From the NCBI GenBank assembly GCA_021772095.1, contig JADYXR010000051.1, positions 1-64,000 of the forward strand: a DNA stretch of 64,000 nucleotides. The letters are read 5' to 3'. The stretch comes from Candidatus Obscuribacter sp. GTDB lineage: Bacteria; Cyanobacteriota; Vampirovibrionia; Obscuribacterales; Obscuribacteraceae. A program made the position numbers and the translations under genes. The notes beneath the pieces are model-generated. The model ran no database searches and was not told the DNA's origin. It saw only the letters and a program-made list of their open reading frames with translations. This document shows, piece after piece, positions 61,885 to 64,000 of this stretch. Numbering within the stretch: position 1 is the first letter of the stretch; each line of letters begins with the position of its first letter.

Positions 61885-63348
61885 TTGAAATTACTAAGCA
61901 TCCTCATGCCCGTCTATAACGAACGGCTAACCCTCGAAGCAATCGTGCGCAGAGTGTTGGCGATTGACGTTCCGCTAGAAATCGAATTGGTCGTGGTTGA
62001 TGATGGCTCCACCGATGGTTCACGCGACATTCTCACTGCACTGGCCGCTGAAGACCCGCGCATCAAGCTTTTCTTCCAGCAGAAAAACATGGGCAAGGGA
62101 GCGGCGATTCACACCGCACTCGAAAAGCTGACCGGCGACATTGCCATCATCCAGGACGCAGACCTCGAGTACGATCCCGAAGATATACCTCGGCTGGTGA
62201 AGCCGATCATTGAAGGCAAAGCCGACGCCGTATTTGGTACCAGATTTTCCGGAAGCGAATGCGTCCGTGTTTTGCATTACTGGCACAGCATGGGCAACAA
62301 GATGCTCACCTGGCTGACGAATATCATCTGCGATCTCGATTTCACTGATATGGAAACCTGCTACAAAGCCGTCAGAACAGACATTCTGCGACAGACTAGA
62401 TTGAGCTGCCGAGACTTTGGACTGGAGCCGGAACTGGCGATTCGCCTTGCTCAATGGGGCGTCAGAATTTATGAGGTGCCGATTAGTTATCAGGGCAGAA
62501 CTTACCAGGAAGGCAAAAAAATAACCTGGAGAGACGGTGTCAAAGCCCTCATGACCATCTTCCGCATCGGTGTTTCCGACAAGGTGTTCACCACCCATGA
62601 TGGCTATTATTTATTGCATATACGTGAACAACTGGGCGCGTTCAACAAATGGCAATATGAGCAAATCGCTGGTCACATCGGGCAATCCGTGCTCGAATAC
62701 GGTTGCGGAATTGGAACGCTCACAGCCTACATGCTCGGCCGTGAACGTTTGATCTGCACCGACATCGACCCTTTCTACATCGAGATCGTCAACCGCAGAT
62801 TCCGCCACGTCAAAGGGTTTGGCGTTCTCAAAATGGACTTGGCCACTGCCGATGATTACGCCAAAATTGGTGACATGAAGTTCGACACCGTGCTCTGCAT
62901 GAATATCCTCGAACACCTGGACAACGATCAAGAGATACTCGATAAAATCTTTCTCGCGCTCGATCCACAGGGCAAAGCCATTATCAACGTTCCGAACGAT
63001 CCAGCACTCTTTTGCGGTCTAGACAAATCGGTCGGGCACCACCGACGGTATCTGCAAGCTGACATCGAAGAAAAAATGCGCAAGGCTGGTTTTGAAATCG
63101 CAGAATCTCGCCAATTCAATCGATTCGCCACTCTCGGTTGGTTTGTCAGCGGTAAAATTTTCGGAGGCAAACAAATTGAGCCCGGACAAATGCGTTTGTA
63201 CAACACCCTTCTGCCGTTCGCCAAAATGATTGAAAAACTTCCGCTCTGGCCGAGTCTTTCCCTGATCGTCGTCGGTCAAAAGCCTGCCGGACCAGCGGTC
63301 GAACGAACCGAACAGCCCGTCGAAATGTCTTCAAAGCCATCGCCATGA
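61885..63348 (+). CDS. Family 2 glycosyltransferase fused to SAM methyltransferase
   Basis: A 487-residue fusion. Residues 1-215 are a GT2 domain of the dolichyl-phosphate-mannose synthase type (LSILMPVYNERLTLEAIV, VVDDGSTDGSRDIL, IIQDADLEYDPED, and DMETCYKAVRTDIL). Residues 250-440 are a class I methyltransferase (VLEYGCGIGTLTAYML, MNILEHLDNDQEIL). The start is uncertain; I use TTG 61885, just before LSILMPVYNE, and the frame extends to 61720. Such a fusion could both load and methylate a lipid-linked sugar. The stop overlaps the next gene (ATGA). Confidence 0.85.
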   Translation: MKLLSILMPVYNERLTLEAIVRRVLAIDVPLEIELVVVDDGSTDGSRDILTALAAEDPRIKLFFQQKNMGKGAAIHTALEKLTGDIAIIQDADLEYDPEDIPRLVKPIIEGKADAVFGTRFSGSECVRVLHYWHSMGNKMLTWLTNIICDLDFTDMETCYKAVRTDILRQTRLSCRDFGLEPELAIRLAQWGVRIYEVPISYQGRTYQEGKKITWRDGVKALMTIFRIGVSDKVFTTHDGYYLLHIREQLGAFNKWQYEQIAGHIGQSVLEYGCGIGTLTAYMLGRERLICTDIDPFYIEIVNRRFRHVKGFGVLKMDLATADDYAKIGDMKFDTVLCMNILEHLDNDQEILDKIFLALDPQGKAIINVPNDPALFCGLDKSVGHHRRYLQADIEEKMRKAGFEIAESRQFNRFATLGWFVSGKIFGGKQIEPGQMRLYNTLLPFAKMIEKLPLWPSLSLIVVGQKPAGPAVERTEQPVEMSSKPSP

Positions 63349-64000
63349 GCAAAGAAAAACTTCTCGAAGGCATCAGAGAATTAACTCCACTGCTGTTTGC
63401 AATAACCGCAGTATGTTGGTTGAGCTTTTTTCTGGTGCAGCCCTTCGACGGCAACAAAAGCGACTTTCCACAGTATTACACTCCGGCACGCCTGATCATG
63501 ACCGGACACGGCGCCGACATTTACGATGTCAAAAAAGTATCAGAGTTCGAACGCGAATGCTTTCCATCGATGGGCGAACGAGTTCTTCCAATCTACTTGC
63601 CGCCGCCTTCGCAAGCTTGGTTTCTGCCACTCGGACTGCTGCCGCCTAACATCGCGTCGATCGTCTGGCGAGTCGTACAAGCGACCGCAATGATCGCCTC
63701 TTTGTTGCTTCTCAAAAGCTCGTTTCAACTCAGTCGCAAATCATTTCTGTGGCTAATCGCGGTGCTATGCGCCTCCGGCCCGGCATTCGCCGCGTTTCAA
63801 ATAGAACAAGTTTCGGTCCTGTTATTGTGCGCACTCTCAACGGCGATTTGGGGCTTCAAAAAAGATAAGCCCTGGGTGACCGCCGTCGCACTCGCTTTCT
63901 TGATGTTAAAACCACAGGAAGGCATCCCATTGCTCGTGTATCTTGCCGGTGCGCGAAAGTACAAACAGCTCGCGATGACAATCGCCATCCTCTTTATCAT
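63345..64000 (+). CDS. GT87-like membrane mannosyltransferase (partial)
   Basis: The first 218 codons of a gene that runs off the window. The ATG overlaps the stop of the GT2-methyltransferase fusion. Translation gives SKEKLLEGIRELTPLLF, then DFPQYYTPARLIMTGHGADIYD, IYLPPPSQAWFLPLGLLPPN, and MLKPQEG, the pattern of glycosyltransferase family 87 (formerly DUF2029), which uses polyprenyl-phosphate-mannose in actinobacteria. Several membrane helices are already visible. It probably accepts the product of the fused upstream enzyme. Confidence 0.8.
   Translation, partial: MSKEKLLEGIRELTPLLFAITAVCWLSFFLVQPFDGNKSDFPQYYTPARLIMTGHGADIYDVKKVSEFERECFPSMGERVLPIYLPPPSQAWFLPLGLLPPNIASIVWRVVQATAMIASLLLLKSSFQLSRKSFLWLIAVLCASGPAFAAFQIEQVSVLLLCALSTAIWGFKKDKPWVTAVALAFLMLKPQEGIPLLVYLAGARKYKQLAMTIAILFI

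Noticed and set aside
62020..62598. 192-codon minus-strand frame opposite the GT2-methyltransferase fusion
   Set aside because: It lies antisense to the clear DPMS-like motifs and shows no family features.
1..64000. Search for tRNA, rRNA, tmRNA, RNase P and riboswitches
   Set aside because: I saw no T-loop consensus with acceptor pairing and no conserved RNA core motif in the gaps. Covariance-model searches would be decisive and I could not run them.

Overview
The window is about 50% GC and codes for bacterial proteins densely on both strands. It shows no rRNA, tRNA, CRISPR array, transposase or integrase. A Tad/Flp pilus operon, many small secreted low-complexity proteins, a J-domain-like protein, FHA and zinc-ribbon proteins and very many membrane glycosyltransferases suggest an environmental bacterium with a complex surface. 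The gene mix resembles what I know of the non-photosynthetic cyanobacterial relatives (Vampirovibrionia/Melainabacteria, Obscuribacterales). That placement is inference; no marker in the window proves it.

Layout. 0-6.7 kb: a large multi-domain sensor histidine kinase, a CPBP-family membrane protease, a small secreted protein, an FtsB/DivIC-like division protein and a phosphohexomutase. 6.7-12.7 kb: accessory minus-strand genes (a YD-like repeat protein, a degenerate J-domain protein, an FHA protein, small zinc-ribbon proteins), then tsaD. 12.9-15.2 kb: a strong promoter and three adjacent genes for unrelated secreted proteins, followed by a RidA protein. 15.9-24.1 kb: the Tad pilus locus: prepilin peptidase (+), then cpaB, cpaE/tadZ, tadA/cpaF, tadB, tadC and a DUF192 gene (minus), and a separate flp pilin gene with its own terminator. 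24.7-26.7 kb: a terpene-cyclase/prenyltransferase-repeat protein overlapping a Tat-exported DUF362 lipoprotein.

26.8-34.2 kb is a tight seven-gene minus-strand operon: GT-C membrane domain fused to a uridine-kinase-like domain, HAD phosphatase, class II aldolase, a double nucleotidyltransferase, GtrA, a family 2 glycosyltransferase and a short GDPD-like enzyme. It reads as a complete route for making, activating and transferring an unidentified sugar or polyol. 34.3-54 kb carries five paralogous GT-C-like membrane proteins, three membrane desaturase/hydroxylases paired with zinc-binding SAM methyltransferases, a TPR protein, and a HigBA-type toxin-antitoxin module whose palindromic operator sits inside its promoter. 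54-64 kb adds a secreted Asn/Gly repeat protein, three more family 2 glycosyltransferases (one fused to a methyltransferase), a radical SAM/SPASM-like protein, a membrane gene split at a run of nine A/T, and the start of a GT87 gene that runs off the window.

Taken together, the right half looks like a lineage-specific island for surface glycolipid or glycan assembly: nucleotide-sugar supply, polyprenyl-phosphate-linked transfer by GT2/GtrA/GT-C proteins, and tailoring by desaturases and methyltransferases. The best candidates for something undescribed are the seven-gene operon at 26.8-34.2 kb and the repeated desaturase-methyltransferase-GT-C modules at 34-54 kb.
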